The position numbers and the translations under genes are program-made. From contig NZ_KB892757.1 in NCBI RefSeq assembly GCF_000373925.1, forward strand, positions 102,618 to 166,617: 64,000 nucleotides of DNA. The letters run 5' to 3'. Source of the DNA: Actinopolymorpha alba DSM 45243 (lineage in GTDB: Bacteria > Actinomycetota > Actinomycetes > Propionibacteriales > Actinopolymorphaceae). Every line of letters begins with the position of its first letter. Position 1 is the first letter of the stretch. Under the pieces are notes generated by a model. The model did no database searches. It was not told the DNA's origin and saw only the letters and a program-made list of their open reading frames with translations. Positions 8,445 to 17,799 of the stretch are shown one piece after another.

Positions 8445-9425
8445 TTGTCCGTACCCGGTGCGTTCCTCGCACTGGCTGTCGTCGTGGTGCCGATGCTCGT
8501 GCCTCTGTCCGGCCCACCCGGTCGTGCGGTCGCCGCATTGGGCGTTCCCGCCAGCCAGGAAGCCATCTCGACCAACACCCTTCTGGTGTCGGAGCTCCCC
8601 GCGGCGAATGGCGGGCAGTTCTTCACGGTCCTGCGCCTTCCACCGGTGCGGGTCGCGGCGGGGCAGCCGATGTACCTGCAAGCTCGACTTGCGGCCCGCA
8701 GCAACGTTCCCCGCGGACCGCTGATGGAGATGCGCACCATCTGTCCCGGCGCCGGCGGATCCCCGACGACGGACCGGAACCACGACGGCCAGGCGTACGG
8801 CGTGGAAAGCGAGACGGGGCGCTGGCTGATGGTGCCGCCCGCCACGGGCACCTTCACCTGCGAGCTGCGGGGACGAGCCGCCACGTCCCTCGATCCCGCC
8901 GTCGCCAAGCTGATCCTTGATCCACGGCTGACGGTGTTGTCGATGGTCGCGGCGAACCCTGGCGCCACCCAGTGGACCGACCCCGTCAACAGGTGTGTGG
9001 GAACGGTGCCGGATCCGACCGTGCCGCAGTGCGTGGTGGCCCGGCCGATCGCGAACGTCTTACAGAAGACCGTGCCGTTGCCGTCGAGTGCGACGTACGC
9101 CAACGTGGGTGCCGATGTGCAGCTGAGCCGTGAGTACGGCGCGTTCCCCGGCGGGAACGCGATGGTACGCCTGAGCCTGCGAGCGACGCCGGTGGATGTG
9201 AACGAAGTCGCGTGCGCGCCCCGGCGGGAAACGATGGCCACGCAGACGATCACCTCGAACCTGCACCATGTCAAGGTCAACCTGACACTCACGAAGGTCG
9301 GGGTCAACCAGAGCGGGACGTGCGGCCGGTCGCTGAAGGTCGGCGTCGTGGTGGCGAGCCTCGTGGGTAATCCGGTCACCATCCACAACAGCGCCTACTC
9401 CAACGCGTTCCTCCTTCCTGCGTGA
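8445..9425 (+). CDS. Secreted protein of unknown function
   Basis: A 326-residue protein with a hydrophobic N-terminal segment (FLALAVVVVPMLVPL) that looks like a signal peptide. A TTG start at 8445 is supported by CGGGAGGT eight bases upstream. The mature part is rich in Val, Thr and Pro, with six or more cysteines (for example ICPGAG, FTCELRG, RCVGTV, QCVVAR, ACAPRR, TCGRS) that could pair in an extracytoplasmic beta-rich fold. No enzyme motif is recognised. It is flanked by convergent and divergent genes and appears monocistronic. Confidence 0.75.
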   Translation: MSVPGAFLALAVVVVPMLVPLSGPPGRAVAALGVPASQEAISTNTLLVSELPAANGGQFFTVLRLPPVRVAAGQPMYLQARLAARSNVPRGPLMEMRTICPGAGGSPTTDRNHDGQAYGVESETGRWLMVPPATGTFTCELRGRAATSLDPAVAKLILDPRLTVLSMVAANPGATQWTDPVNRCVGTVPDPTVPQCVVARPIANVLQKTVPLPSSATYANVGADVQLSREYGAFPGGNAMVRLSLRATPVDVNEVACAPRRETMATQTITSNLHHVKVNLTLTKVGVNQSGTCGRSLKVGVVVASLVGNPVTIHNSAYSNAFLLPA

Positions 9426-9439
9426 CCTTCCCGGGCAGC

Positions 9440-10399
9440 TCAGTGCGGGCGGACGCGCGGGTCGAGGACGGCGTAGGCGAGGTCCACGAGGAGGTTGGCG
9501 ATGATCACCGCGGTGGCGGCGAAGATCACGATGCCGATGATGACGGGCAGGTCCTGCTGGTTGATCGCGTCGACCGCGGTCTTGCCCAACCCGTCGATAC
9601 TGAACACCGTCTCGGTCACGACAACGCCGCCGACCAGTTGGCCGAGGTCGATACCGAACTGCGTGACCACCGGTGTGAGTGCGCTCCGCAGCCCGTGCCG
9701 GTAGACCACCCGGCGTTCGGTGAGGCCCTTGGCGCGGGCGGTCCGGATGTAGTCCTCGCCGAGCACGTCGAGCATGGAGCCGCGGGTGAGCCGGGTGTAC
9801 GTCGCCGCGAGAACCAGCGCGAGGGTGAGCCACGGCAGGATGAGATGCCGGAACCACTCCACCGGATTCTCCGTCAGCGGGATGTATCCGCCGGCCGGAA
9901 AGACGGGAAACCCGGCGAGGGACAGCTGGAAGTAGAGGAAGAACAGCAGTAACAGGCCGAGCAGGAAGGTCGGCATCGAGTAGAAGAACAACGCGAAGCC
10001 GGTGAGGGCCCGGTCGGCGACCGAGCGGGGGTGCACGGCAGAAACGACGCCGTTCAGGACGCCGAGGAGCATCCAGATGACGGCCGCACCGACCGCGAGC
10101 GAGACCGTCGCCGGCAACGCCTGCGTGATGATCGTCGTGACCGGAACCTGATGGTAGTAGTCGTACCCGAGATTTCCGTGCAGTGCGTTCCACAGGAAGG
10201 TCAGGTACTGCTTCCACACCGGCTGGTCGAGACCCAACCGCTGTTGGATCAGCGCGATGGTTTCCGGGGTCGCCTGGCGGCCGGCCAGGGTCCGGGCGAC
10301 GTCGTTGGGCGCGACGAAGAAGATCGCGAACACCATCATCGTGATGAGGAGCAGAACGATCGCTCCGAGGAAGACCCGGCGGATCAGGAAGCGCGCCAT
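9440..10399 (-). CDS. Peptide-type ABC transporter permease (DppB-like)
   Basis: A 319-residue inner-membrane permease with the DppB/OppB N-terminus (MARFLIRRVFLGAIVLLLI) and six predicted helices. The EAA loop reads YIRTARAKGLTERRVVYRHG (about residues 215-235), which docks the ATPases. The final gene of a five-gene operon, 42 bp after the second permease. Together with the DppC-like protein it forms the translocation channel for peptides or related solutes. Confidence 0.93.
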   Translation of the reverse strand: MARFLIRRVFLGAIVLLLITMMVFAIFFVAPNDVARTLAGRQATPETIALIQQRLGLDQPVWKQYLTFLWNALHGNLGYDYYHQVPVTTIITQALPATVSLAVGAAVIWMLLGVLNGVVSAVHPRSVADRALTGFALFFYSMPTFLLGLLLLFFLYFQLSLAGFPVFPAGGYIPLTENPVEWFRHLILPWLTLALVLAATYTRLTRGSMLDVLGEDYIRTARAKGLTERRVVYRHGLRSALTPVVTQFGIDLGQLVGGVVVTETVFSIDGLGKTAVDAINQQDLPVIIGIVIFAATAVIIANLLVDLAYAVLDPRVRPH

Positions 10400-10441
10400 T
10401 CTCAGTCCCTGCGTTTCTTCAGCGTGCGCGAGTGCATCCGA

Positions 10442-11410
10442 CTACCGGCGATCCGAGCCGGGATCGAAGGCGTCCCGGACTCCGTCGCCCAGGAGGTTGA
10501 AGGCCAGCGTGGTGATCACCAACGCGGCGCCAGGAAAGACGATGAACCACCACGCGACCTGGTAGTAGCTGATCGCGTCGTTCAGCATGCCGCCCCAGGT
10601 GGGCGTCGGTGGGGGTACGCCGAGGCCGAGAAACGACAGCGTGGCCTCGATGACGATGACCGTCGGGATCAGCAGGGTCGTGTAGACGATGACCGGCGCC
10701 ATGACGTTCGGGAGTACGTCGACGAACATGATCCGCCAGTCGCTCGCTCCGAGCGACCTGGCAGCCTCGACGAATTCCCGCTCCCGTATGGACAGCACCT
10801 GTCCCCGGACGATCCGGGCTACCGCGGCCCAACTGAACGCACTGATCGCGATGATCGCGACGGCAAGGCTCGGCCCGGTGATCGACACCAGCGCGATCGC
10901 GAAGAGCAGGAAGGGAAACGACAGGACGACGTCGACCAGGCGAGCGAGCACCGTGTCGACGATCCCGCCGAAGTACCCGGCCGCGAGCCCCACGAGGATG
11001 CCGATCGCGACGGTGATGAGGGTGGCGACCACGCCGACGAGTAACGAGATCCGGGCGCCGTAGGCGATCCGTACGAGGATGTCGCGGCCGAGGTCGTCGG
11101 TGCCGAGCCAGAACTCCGCGCTCGGTGGCATCGGAAGGCCATCAGGTGTGAGGCCGGTGGTGCGGTACTGCGTGTCGACGCCGTGCCCGGTGAGCAGCGT
11201 GAACACCGGCGCGAAGATCGCGGCCAGGAAGATCAACACGATAACAACGAAGGACCCGATCGCCACCCGGTCACGACGCAGCCGTTCCCACGCCAGCAGC
11301 CAGGGCCCGCGCCCCTCGATCGAACGAACCGGCTGCTCGGTCTCGAGCTCGCTGCTGTGTGGATCCAGCCCCTCACGGGCTTCGCCCGTTCGGGCCCGCC
11401 CCCACCTCAC
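10442..11410 (-). CDS. Peptide-type ABC transporter permease (DppC-like), repeat-derived N-terminus
   Basis: A 322-residue DppC/OppC permease: RLRRDRVAIGSFVVIVL begins the first helix, GTDDLGRDILVRIAYGARIS is the DppC signature, and the EAA loop reads FVEAARSLGASDWRIMFVDV. The GTG start at 11410 overlaps the upstream ATPase stop (GTGA). The first 17-18 residues (RWGRARTGEAREGLDPH) are encoded by a copy of the palindromic element rather than by normal permease sequence, so the element also supplies the junction of the two genes. Core of the domain is complete, so function is probably kept. Confidence 0.92.
   Translation of the reverse strand: MRWGRARTGEAREGLDPHSSELETEQPVRSIEGRGPWLLAWERLRRDRVAIGSFVVIVLIFLAAIFAPVFTLLTGHGVDTQYRTTGLTPDGLPMPPSAEFWLGTDDLGRDILVRIAYGARISLLVGVVATLITVAIGILVGLAAGYFGGIVDTVLARLVDVVLSFPFLLFAIALVSITGPSLAVAIIAISAFSWAAVARIVRGQVLSIREREFVEAARSLGASDWRIMFVDVLPNVMAPVIVYTTLLIPTVIVIEATLSFLGLGVPPPTPTWGGMLNDAISYYQVAWWFIVFPGAALVITTLAFNLLGDGVRDAFDPGSDRR
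11357..11406 (+). repeat. Palindromic element, copy 3 (inside dppC-like gene)
   Basis: Forward-orientation copy with the ACGGGCTTCGCCCGT core. It is read antisense as the N-terminal codons of the permease and touches the stop codon of the preceding ATPase gene. Confidence 0.85.
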
Positions 11411-12435
11411 GGTCGTTCTCCGTTCGCAGCGGACAGGCGCTCGCCCGGCTGGACTGGGAAGTGGCACGCGGCGCGGTGATCCTCTTCGTCGCCGTTCCGG
11501 GAGACGAGCGCCGGCTCCTCGCCGGCGCAGCGGTCCTGCGCCTTGGGGCAGCGGGGGTGGAACCTGCAGCCGGCTGGCGGGTTGATCGGTGAGGGCACCT
11601 CGCCGCGCAGGATGATGCGTTCCCGCCGGTCGGAGAGTTCGGGATCGGGGATGGGAATCGCCGACAGCAACGCCGCCGTGTAGGGATGGCGCGGCGTCGC
11701 GTGCAGGGACTCGACGTCAGCGACCTCGGCGATCTTGCCGAGGTACATCACCGCCACCCGGTCGCTCACGTGGCGCACCACCGAGAGGTCGTGCGCGATG
11801 AAGACGTACGTGAGGTTGAACTCCGCCTGCAGATCGGCGAGCAGGTTGATGATCTGCGCCTGGATCGACACGTCCAGCGCCGAGACCGGCTCGTCACAGA
11901 CGATGAGCCTGGGACGCAGGGCGAGCGCCCGGGCGACGCCGATCCGCTGCCGCTGCCCACCGGAGAACTCCGCTGGAAACCGGTTGTAGTGCTCGGGATT
12001 GAGCCCCACGAGTTCCATCAGTTCCTGGACGCGGCGCTTGCGATCAGTGCCCTCGCCGACGCCGTGGATCGCGTACGGATCACCGATGATCGAGCCGACC
12101 CGGCGGCGGGGGTTGAGCGATCCGTACGGGTCCTGGAAGATCATCTGGATCTCCCGCCGCACCGGCCTCAGGTCCCGCTGCGACATCTGCGTGATGTCGA
12201 CCCCGTCGAAGATCACCCGCCCAGAAGTGACGTCGTGGAGGCGGGTCATACAACGGGCGAGCGTGGACTTACCGGAGCCGGTCTCGCCCACGAGCCCGAG
12301 GGTCTCGCCCGCGCGGACCCGCAGGCTCACACCGTCGACCGCCTTCACGTGTTCGCGTTCTCTGCGGAAGAGGCGGTCGGAGGCGAGCGGAAACCACTTG
12401 CGGACATCGTCGAGCTCGAGCAGGACGTCGGTCAC
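11407..12435 (-). CDS. Peptide-type ABC transporter ATP-binding protein (DppF-like)
   Basis: A 342-residue ATPase. Walker A is GETGSGKST, the signature is FSGGQRQRIGVARAL, Walker B is LIVCDEPVSALD, and the C-terminal oligopeptide domain contains CRFHPRCPKAQDRC, the cysteine set that often binds a 4Fe-4S cluster in this family. The GTG start at 12435 forms a GTGA overlap with the stop of the upstream DppD-like gene. It pairs with DppD to power import. Confidence 0.94.
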   Translation of the reverse strand: MTDVLLELDDVRKWFPLASDRLFRREREHVKAVDGVSLRVRAGETLGLVGETGSGKSTLARCMTRLHDVTSGRVIFDGVDITQMSQRDLRPVRREIQMIFQDPYGSLNPRRRVGSIIGDPYAIHGVGEGTDRKRRVQELMELVGLNPEHYNRFPAEFSGGQRQRIGVARALALRPRLIVCDEPVSALDVSIQAQIINLLADLQAEFNLTYVFIAHDLSVVRHVSDRVAVMYLGKIAEVADVESLHATPRHPYTAALLSAIPIPDPELSDRRERIILRGEVPSPINPPAGCRFHPRCPKAQDRCAGEEPALVSRNGDEEDHRAACHFPVQPGERLSAANGERP

Positions 12436-13487
12436 CGGGATCCCCTCGCCTCCGCCGTAACGCCGGCATCGGCGCGCGCGCCCTCCCGCCCCGCCGGGTC
12501 GGTCGGCAGCCAACACGCGGACAGGTGGGCCTCGTCGCCGTAGACCGGACGCAGGGGCGGCACGTCCGTACGACAGCGCTCGAAGGCGTACGGGCAGCGC
12601 GGATGGAACGGGCAGCCCTTCGGTAACCGGATCAGGCTCGGAGGGCTGCCGGGGATCGGCCGCAGCCGCCGGCGTACGTCCTGCTCGGAGGGCAGCGAGC
12701 CCAGCAGCCCTTCGGTGTAAGGGTGATGGAAGCGGTAGAACAGCTCCCGCCGCCCGGACCGCTCCATGACCGTGCCGGCGTACATCACGACCACCTCGTC
12801 GGCCACCTCCGCGACCACGCCGAGGTCGTGGGTGATGAGGATGATCGCGGTCCCGAACTCCCGCTGCAGGTCCGCCATCACCTGCAGCACCTGCGCCTGC
12901 ACAGTGACATCCAGCGCCGTGGTGGGCTCGTCGGCGATGAGCAGCTCCGGACCCAACGCCATGGCCATCGCGATCAGGGCGCGCTGCCGCATCCCGCCAG
13001 AGAACTGATGCGGGTAGTCGTCGACCCGGCGTTCGGCATGCGGGATGCCGACCCGCCGGAGCAGGTCGACAGCCCGGTCCCGGCCCTCGGCACGGCTCAC
13101 CGAGCCGTCGTGGGCGCGGATCATCTCCACGATCTGCCAGCCGATCCGGTAGTACGGATGCAGGCTCGACAGGGAGTCCTGGAAGATCATGCCGATCCGG
13201 GCACCCCGGATGCGGCGGAGCTCCTCGGCGTTCATCGTCAACAGGTCCTTGCCGGCGAAGGTCGCCCGGCCACTGACCTCGGCGCCGCGGACCAGGCCCA
13301 CGATCGCCTGCGTCGACACGCTCTTGCCAGAGCCGGACTCGCCGACGATGGCGAGCGTCTTGCCCTTCGCGAGGTCGAAGGAAACCCCGCGCACCGCCCG
13401 GACCACGCCGTCGTGCGTCCGGAACGACACCCGCAGGTCCTCGACCGCGAGCAGCGGGGGCGAGGAGTCAGCTGCCGCCACCGCCAC
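12432..13487 (-). CDS. Peptide-type ABC transporter ATP-binding protein (DppD-like)
   Basis: A 351-residue ATPase. Walker A GESGSGKS, signature FSGGMRQRALIAMAMA, Walker B LLIADEPTTALD, and the C-terminal CPFHPRCPYAFERC cysteine motif are all present. The GTG start at 13487 lies two bases after the binding-protein stop; a second in-frame GTG six bases on is an alternative. The gene is tightly coupled on both sides. Confidence 0.94.
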   Translation of the reverse strand: MAVAAADSSPPLLAVEDLRVSFRTHDGVVRAVRGVSFDLAKGKTLAIVGESGSGKSVSTQAIVGLVRGAEVSGRATFAGKDLLTMNAEELRRIRGARIGMIFQDSLSSLHPYYRIGWQIVEMIRAHDGSVSRAEGRDRAVDLLRRVGIPHAERRVDDYPHQFSGGMRQRALIAMAMALGPELLIADEPTTALDVTVQAQVLQVMADLQREFGTAIILITHDLGVVAEVADEVVVMYAGTVMERSGRRELFYRFHHPYTEGLLGSLPSEQDVRRRLRPIPGSPPSLIRLPKGCPFHPRCPYAFERCRTDVPPLRPVYGDEAHLSACWLPTDPAGREGARADAGVTAEARGSR

Positions 13488-13488
13488 C

Positions 13489-15303
13489 TCAGCCGCCCTG
13501 CTTGCCCGGTTGCAGCCAGACGTTCGTCGGGTCGAAGTTCTGGATCGCCGGGATGTAGACGGCGTTGCGTACCTGCGCGGCGTGGTAGTTGGGCTGCTTG
13601 GGGTTGGTGATCGGATAGAACGCCGCGTCCTTCATCACCTGCTGGTCCGCCTTGGCCCACGCGCTCTCGGCACCCGCCGTCGTCGTCGCCGTGGACGCCT
13701 GCTGGATCAGCTTGTTGGTCGTCGGACTGTTGTAGAAGCCGAAGTTGCTTCCAGCCGGCGGGAACGACGGTGCGCCGGAGAACAACGGCGCGAAGTACGA
13801 CAGGGCGGCGTTGCCGTACCAGTCAGGCGCCCAGCCGGCCAGCGCGAGGTCCCACACGCCGCGCTTGGCGACACTCGGCACCTGGAGGTACTTCGTGTAG
13901 AAGTCGGCGTTTGGCACCGCCACGCTCTGGACGTTGATACCGGCGGCCTTGAGGTCCTGCTGCACCGTCGCGAACGTCTTGCGGTTGCCCTCGGACGCGT
14001 TGCGGTACAGCAGTTTCAGGGTCAGGCCGTTGGGGTAACCCGCCGCCTTCAGCAGCTGCTTGGCCTTCGCGGGGTTGGTGGGGTAGGGGTCGATGTTCTT
14101 GCTCCCCAGGATGTTCGACGGGAGCACGTGCGTGAGCGGTTCGTTGATCTTCGGGCCACCGAGTGCCTGGATGATGTGCGCGCGGTTGAGGGCGTACATC
14201 AGGGCCTGCCGAACGCCCGGTTTGGTCAGCGCGCCGCGGTTTGTGGTCGACACCGTGTTGAAGACGATGTACGGGTTTGACGAACCGGTGATGCCGAGGT
14301 TGAGGTTCGGGTCCTTCCGGGCGATCAGCGCCGGCAGCCGCGACGGGGGCGGGAAGTTGTCCCACTCCATGTCGGCCGAGGGGGAACCCGTCTCGAGCTG
14401 TTGCTGGGCGGATTCCTGGCTCACGGTCTGGTCGACCACCACCTGGTCGACGTACGCCTTGCGAACGGGGTCGGAGGCGGGGTCCCACGCCTTGTTGCGA
14501 TCGAACACGATCTTCTTGGTGGGCGTGTAGCTCTTGATCTGGTAAGGCCCGTCGGAAAGGCTGTTCCGTGCCAGTTCGAGGCTTGCCGGAAGGTATTTCA
14601 GGGATTCCACCGGAGCGGGAGAGAACGCCGGCAGGGTCAGCATGTCGACGAAGTACGTCGCGGGGTGGGCCAGCTTGAAGACCACCGTGGTGTCGTTCTT
14701 CGCCTGCACGCCGGAGATCTTGTGCGTGTTGACGTAGTCGGCGATGGCCTTCGCGTTCGGAGGAACTTTCGCGAATCCAGAGCAGAACGTCGAATAGCCG
14801 ACAATCAGGTCAGCGAAGTCGGGCGTGCCACCAAAAGGCTGGACGGGGTTGCAGGTGCGCTTGAGTCCCCGGATCAGGTCCTCGGCGGTTACCTGCCGGG
14901 CCGGCGAGCTGTTCCATTTCGCGCCCTGCCGGATCGTGATCGTGTACGTCTTGCCGTCGGCGCTCACGCCGCCGTTCGCCTGGGTGGGGATGTCCTTCGC
15001 CAGGTCCGGAACCGCCGAGGTGGCCTTACTCGCGTCGGCTGGATAGGTGAAGAGCTGCCGGCTCCACATCCGCAGGCCCAGGTAGCCGATCGAGTAATAG
15101 CTGATGTTCGGGTCCATGTAGTCGACGTCGCCGGAGCCGAGCATGTTGAGCGTTCCGCCCTTGGCGGGCTGGCCCGAATTCGACCCTGACTGCGCGGGCG
15201 GTACTGTTCCTGTACAGGCAGTGGCGATCAGGGCGACAGCGCACAATCCAGTCGCGGAGACCCAACGCCAGCCTCGACGCCGGGCGTTCGACGAAATGGA
15301 CAT
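13489..15303 (-). CDS. Peptide-type ABC transporter solute-binding lipoprotein (family 5)
   Basis: A 604-residue extracytoplasmic binding protein. Its signal peptide ends in a lipobox (ALIATAC), followed by a Gly/Ser linker and the SBP family-5 fold (GGTLNMLGSGDVDYMDPN, later RQALMYALNRAHI). It is longer than classic DppA (about 535 residues), as is usual in actinobacteria. The ATG at 15303 has a strong GAGGAGGTGA site. First gene of the operon, so its promoter lies in the 15.3-15.6 kb gap. The substrate (peptide, nickel or sugar) cannot be read from sequence. Confidence 0.93.
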   Translation of the reverse strand: MSISSNARRRGWRWVSATGLCAVALIATACTGTVPPAQSGSNSGQPAKGGTLNMLGSGDVDYMDPNISYYSIGYLGLRMWSRQLFTYPADASKATSAVPDLAKDIPTQANGGVSADGKTYTITIRQGAKWNSSPARQVTAEDLIRGLKRTCNPVQPFGGTPDFADLIVGYSTFCSGFAKVPPNAKAIADYVNTHKISGVQAKNDTTVVFKLAHPATYFVDMLTLPAFSPAPVESLKYLPASLELARNSLSDGPYQIKSYTPTKKIVFDRNKAWDPASDPVRKAYVDQVVVDQTVSQESAQQQLETGSPSADMEWDNFPPPSRLPALIARKDPNLNLGITGSSNPYIVFNTVSTTNRGALTKPGVRQALMYALNRAHIIQALGGPKINEPLTHVLPSNILGSKNIDPYPTNPAKAKQLLKAAGYPNGLTLKLLYRNASEGNRKTFATVQQDLKAAGINVQSVAVPNADFYTKYLQVPSVAKRGVWDLALAGWAPDWYGNAALSYFAPLFSGAPSFPPAGSNFGFYNSPTTNKLIQQASTATTTAGAESAWAKADQQVMKDAAFYPITNPKQPNYHAAQVRNAVYIPAIQNFDPTNVWLQPGKQGG

Positions 15304-15636
15304 ACGGCCCGGTCACCTCCTCAAACTGCATGGCCCATTACCGCCCGCAGGTGATCAGCCCGTAGCTCATCAAAAAGTGGGCGGTCAGGCTATTGCCGAA
15401 CCGATGGTCGCCATTACGGTAAGGCCGGAGGGTGCCATTGGCGAAATTGGGGTCGTACTTGAGTGTGAGAATTTGCCCTGTTTTACCAAAGGTGACGATT
15501 AATAATCTTCAGTCTTGGCGATCGTGGGCCACATTGTTGGTTTTCGGCGATCTGCCGGAGGATGCCCTGGTACACCCCAATCCGCCGCTGCGCCTCTCGT
15601 CCGGGGCGCGGTTCTTCTGGTGTGATCGGAGTCGAG

Positions 15637-15702
15637 TTGATCAACGGTGTGTGACTCGGACATCAGCGGCGGTGAACGCCGGAACCGGGGACCGTTGATC
15701 AA
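15637..15702. repeat. TTGATCAACGGT inverted repeat
   Basis: Perfect 12-bp arms, TTGATCAACGGT (15637-15648) and ACCGTTGATCAA (15691-15702). The same arms recur at 23.55, 32.80 and 44.12 kb, always between genes. Confidence 0.8.
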
Positions 15703-15801
15703 ACTTTGCGGCTTACTTCGAGCGTCGGCGATCACCCATCTGATCAACCAGCCTGGAGCCGCGTGGGGTTGGTGGAAGCCCCGTCATGGGCAGGCCATCT
15801 C

Positions 15802-15851
15802 AGATTGTGAAGACTTTGGGGTGCTATGAGACCCGAAAGTCTTCACAATCT
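15802..15851. repeat. Perfect 16-bp-arm hairpin
   Basis: AGATTGTGAAGACTTT (15802-15817) pairs perfectly with 15836-15851. The layout (GTGAAG-containing 16-bp arm, 15-18-bp loop) matches the hairpins at 23.48 and 32.73 kb, though the sequence has diverged. Confidence 0.8.
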
Positions 15852-15923
15852 TCCCGAAATGACGCCGCGACGGGGTGTCTTGCGAGTTTCGGATGAGCGT
15901 CACGGGTGAGGCGGGAGTTGGAA

Positions 15924-15978
15924 CGAGGCAGTGGAGCTTTTTCGGTGCGGGGAGTACCGGAAGTGCTCCACTGCCTCG
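15924..15978. repeat. 14-bp-arm hairpin
   Basis: CGAGGCAGTGGAGC (15924-15937) pairs perfectly with 15965-15978, and the loop itself contains a smaller TTCGGT/ACCGGAA hairpin. Confidence 0.75.
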
Positions 15979-15988
15979 CACGCCCGGC

Positions 15989-16029
15989 ACCCCGCCGCCG
16001 CCCACTCGGGGAGCGGGCGGCGGCGGGGT
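15989..16029. terminator. GC-rich hairpin after the efflux gene
   Basis: ACCCCGCCGCCGCCC (15989-16003) pairs perfectly with 16015-16029. It sits 36 bp beyond the stop of the minus-strand efflux gene. There is no U-tract on that strand, so a terminator role is plausible but not classical. Confidence 0.5.
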
Positions 16030-16064
16030 GAGCGGGACGAGCGGGCGACGGGGCCCGCGGGTGC

Positions 16065-17639
16065 TCAGTGTGCGGGCATACCGGCGTTCGCCTGCTCCTC
16101 CTGGGCGAGCCGCTCACTTCCTGAGGTGGTGTGGAGTGGCTTCTCCTTGATGAAGAGCACCGCGATCAGCGCGAGAACGGCGATCGGCGTGACGATGAGG
16201 AAGATCTCCGACGTCGCGGTGGCGTAGGCGTCCTGGACGATCCGGAGGATGGGTTCGGGCAGGGTCGAGATGTCGGGAACCGCGTCCCCGCCCGAACCCT
16301 GCGCGGCCGGACCGAGCTTGTCAGCCATGATCGTGCCCACCCGGTTGGCGAGAACGGCGCCCAGGGCGCTCACGCCGACCGCACCACCCATGCTGCGGAA
16401 GAACGAGATCACCGACGTCGCGGCACCGAGCTCGTGCGCGGGAACGTCGTTCTGGGCGGCGAGGACGAGGTTCTGCATCAGCATGCCGACGCCGACGCCC
16501 AGCAGGGCCATGAACAGACCCAGCGTGACCGCGTTGGTGCTCGTGTCGATGGTGGAGAGGAGGACGAAGCTGACCGGCATGATGATGGCGCCGGCGACCA
16601 GGAATCCCTTCCAGCGCCCCCACTTGGTGATGAGCTGACCGGCAACCGTGGACGACACCAGCAGTCCGGCGATCATCGGCAGGCTCATGAGTCCGGCCAC
16701 GGTGGGCGACTTGCCGAGAGCGATCTGGAAGTACTGCGAGAGGAACACGGTCCCGCCGAACATCGCGACACCGACGAGGAGGCTGGCGACGGTGGCGAGG
16801 GTGACGGTGCGGTTGCGGAAGATGTCGAGCGGAACGACCGGCTCCGGCGTACGGCGTTCGACCAGCACCGCGAGCACGAGCAGGACGAGGCCTGCGGAGA
16901 CGAGCCCGGCGGTCCATCCCGACGCCCACGCGAACCGCTGGCCGGCCAGCGTCGACCACACGAGGATGGTCGAGACCCCAGCCATGATGAGGAAGGCGCC
17001 CAGGTAGTCGACCTTCACCTCACGCTTGATGAGCGGTAGATGCAGCGTGCGCTGGAGCATCGCGATGGCGACGACGGTGAAGGGTACGCCGAGGAAGAAG
17101 CACCAGCGCCAGCCGAGCCAGTCGGTGTCGACCATCACGCCCCCGACAAGAGGGCCGGCGACGGTGGCGACGGCGAACACCGCACCGAACATTCCGGCGT
17201 ACCGCCCGAGCTCGCGCGGCGAGATCATCGCGGCCATCACGACCTGGGCGAGGGCGGTGAGACCACCGGCGCCGATGCCCTGCACCACCCGGCTGGCGAG
17301 CAGGACCTCGACATTGGGGCTGAGGCCGGCGACGAGCGACCCGACCGCGAAGAACACCAGGGACAGCTGGACGAGGAGCTTCTTGCTGTAGAGGTCGGAC
17401 AGCTTGCCCCACAGCGGCACAGTGGCGGTCATCGCGAGGAGTTCTGTCGTGACGACCCAGGTGTAGACGGATTGGTTCGCACCCAGGTCGGCGATGATCC
17501 GGGGGAGTGCGTTGGAGACGACTGTCGAGGCGAGGATGGAGACGAAGATGCCCATCATCAGGCCCGACAGCGCCTGCATCACCTCGCGGTGGGTCATCGT
17601 CGTGGTGGTGGCTTCCGCCGGCGACGCGGTGGCGGTCAC
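16065..17639 (-). CDS. DHA2-family multidrug efflux MFS transporter
   Basis: A 524-residue EmrB/QacA-type transporter with about 14 membrane helices. Recognisable motifs: LSGLMMGIFVSILASTVVSNALPRII (helix 1 with the family ALP motif), LWGKLSDLYSKK (motif A) and SRVVQGIGAGGL (motif B). The GTG start at 17639 has AAGGGGGAAA upstream. Lies 160 bp downstream of a TetR gene in the same direction and is probably its target. Proton-driven export of drugs is the expected role; the substrate is unknown. Confidence 0.92.
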   Translation of the reverse strand: MTATASPAEATTTTMTHREVMQALSGLMMGIFVSILASTVVSNALPRIIADLGANQSVYTWVVTTELLAMTATVPLWGKLSDLYSKKLLVQLSLVFFAVGSLVAGLSPNVEVLLASRVVQGIGAGGLTALAQVVMAAMISPRELGRYAGMFGAVFAVATVAGPLVGGVMVDTDWLGWRWCFFLGVPFTVVAIAMLQRTLHLPLIKREVKVDYLGAFLIMAGVSTILVWSTLAGQRFAWASGWTAGLVSAGLVLLVLAVLVERRTPEPVVPLDIFRNRTVTLATVASLLVGVAMFGGTVFLSQYFQIALGKSPTVAGLMSLPMIAGLLVSSTVAGQLITKWGRWKGFLVAGAIIMPVSFVLLSTIDTSTNAVTLGLFMALLGVGVGMLMQNLVLAAQNDVPAHELGAATSVISFFRSMGGAVGVSALGAVLANRVGTIMADKLGPAAQGSGGDAVPDISTLPEPILRIVQDAYATATSEIFLIVTPIAVLALIAVLFIKEKPLHTTSGSERLAQEEQANAGMPAH

Positions 17640-17799
17640 GGGTTTCCCCCTTGGTTAGTTCTGCTGTTCGTTCTGTTTGGCTATCCGGCACGCGTCGGCG
17701 GCCGGCTGAAATCGGCTGATGGTCAGATGTCTGCGGAGCAGATCCGGACAGAGATGGCCGCCGCCAGGTCGCGGCGGGACAAGGATCGAGGGTCTGCTT

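Larger units (their letters stand above)
15304..16064. other. Intergenic region rich in inverted repeats
   Basis: A 760-bp gap between the importer operon and the efflux gene with no convincing gene. It holds four inverted repeats listed separately. The stretch 15304-15600 presumably holds the importer promoter and leader; I see no clear operator in it. Confidence 0.7.

Noticed and set aside
9440-15303. A nickel importer feeding HypF
   Set aside because: The importer belongs to the same broad family as Nik systems, but no specific nickel-site residue could be identified and it is 24 kb from hypF.
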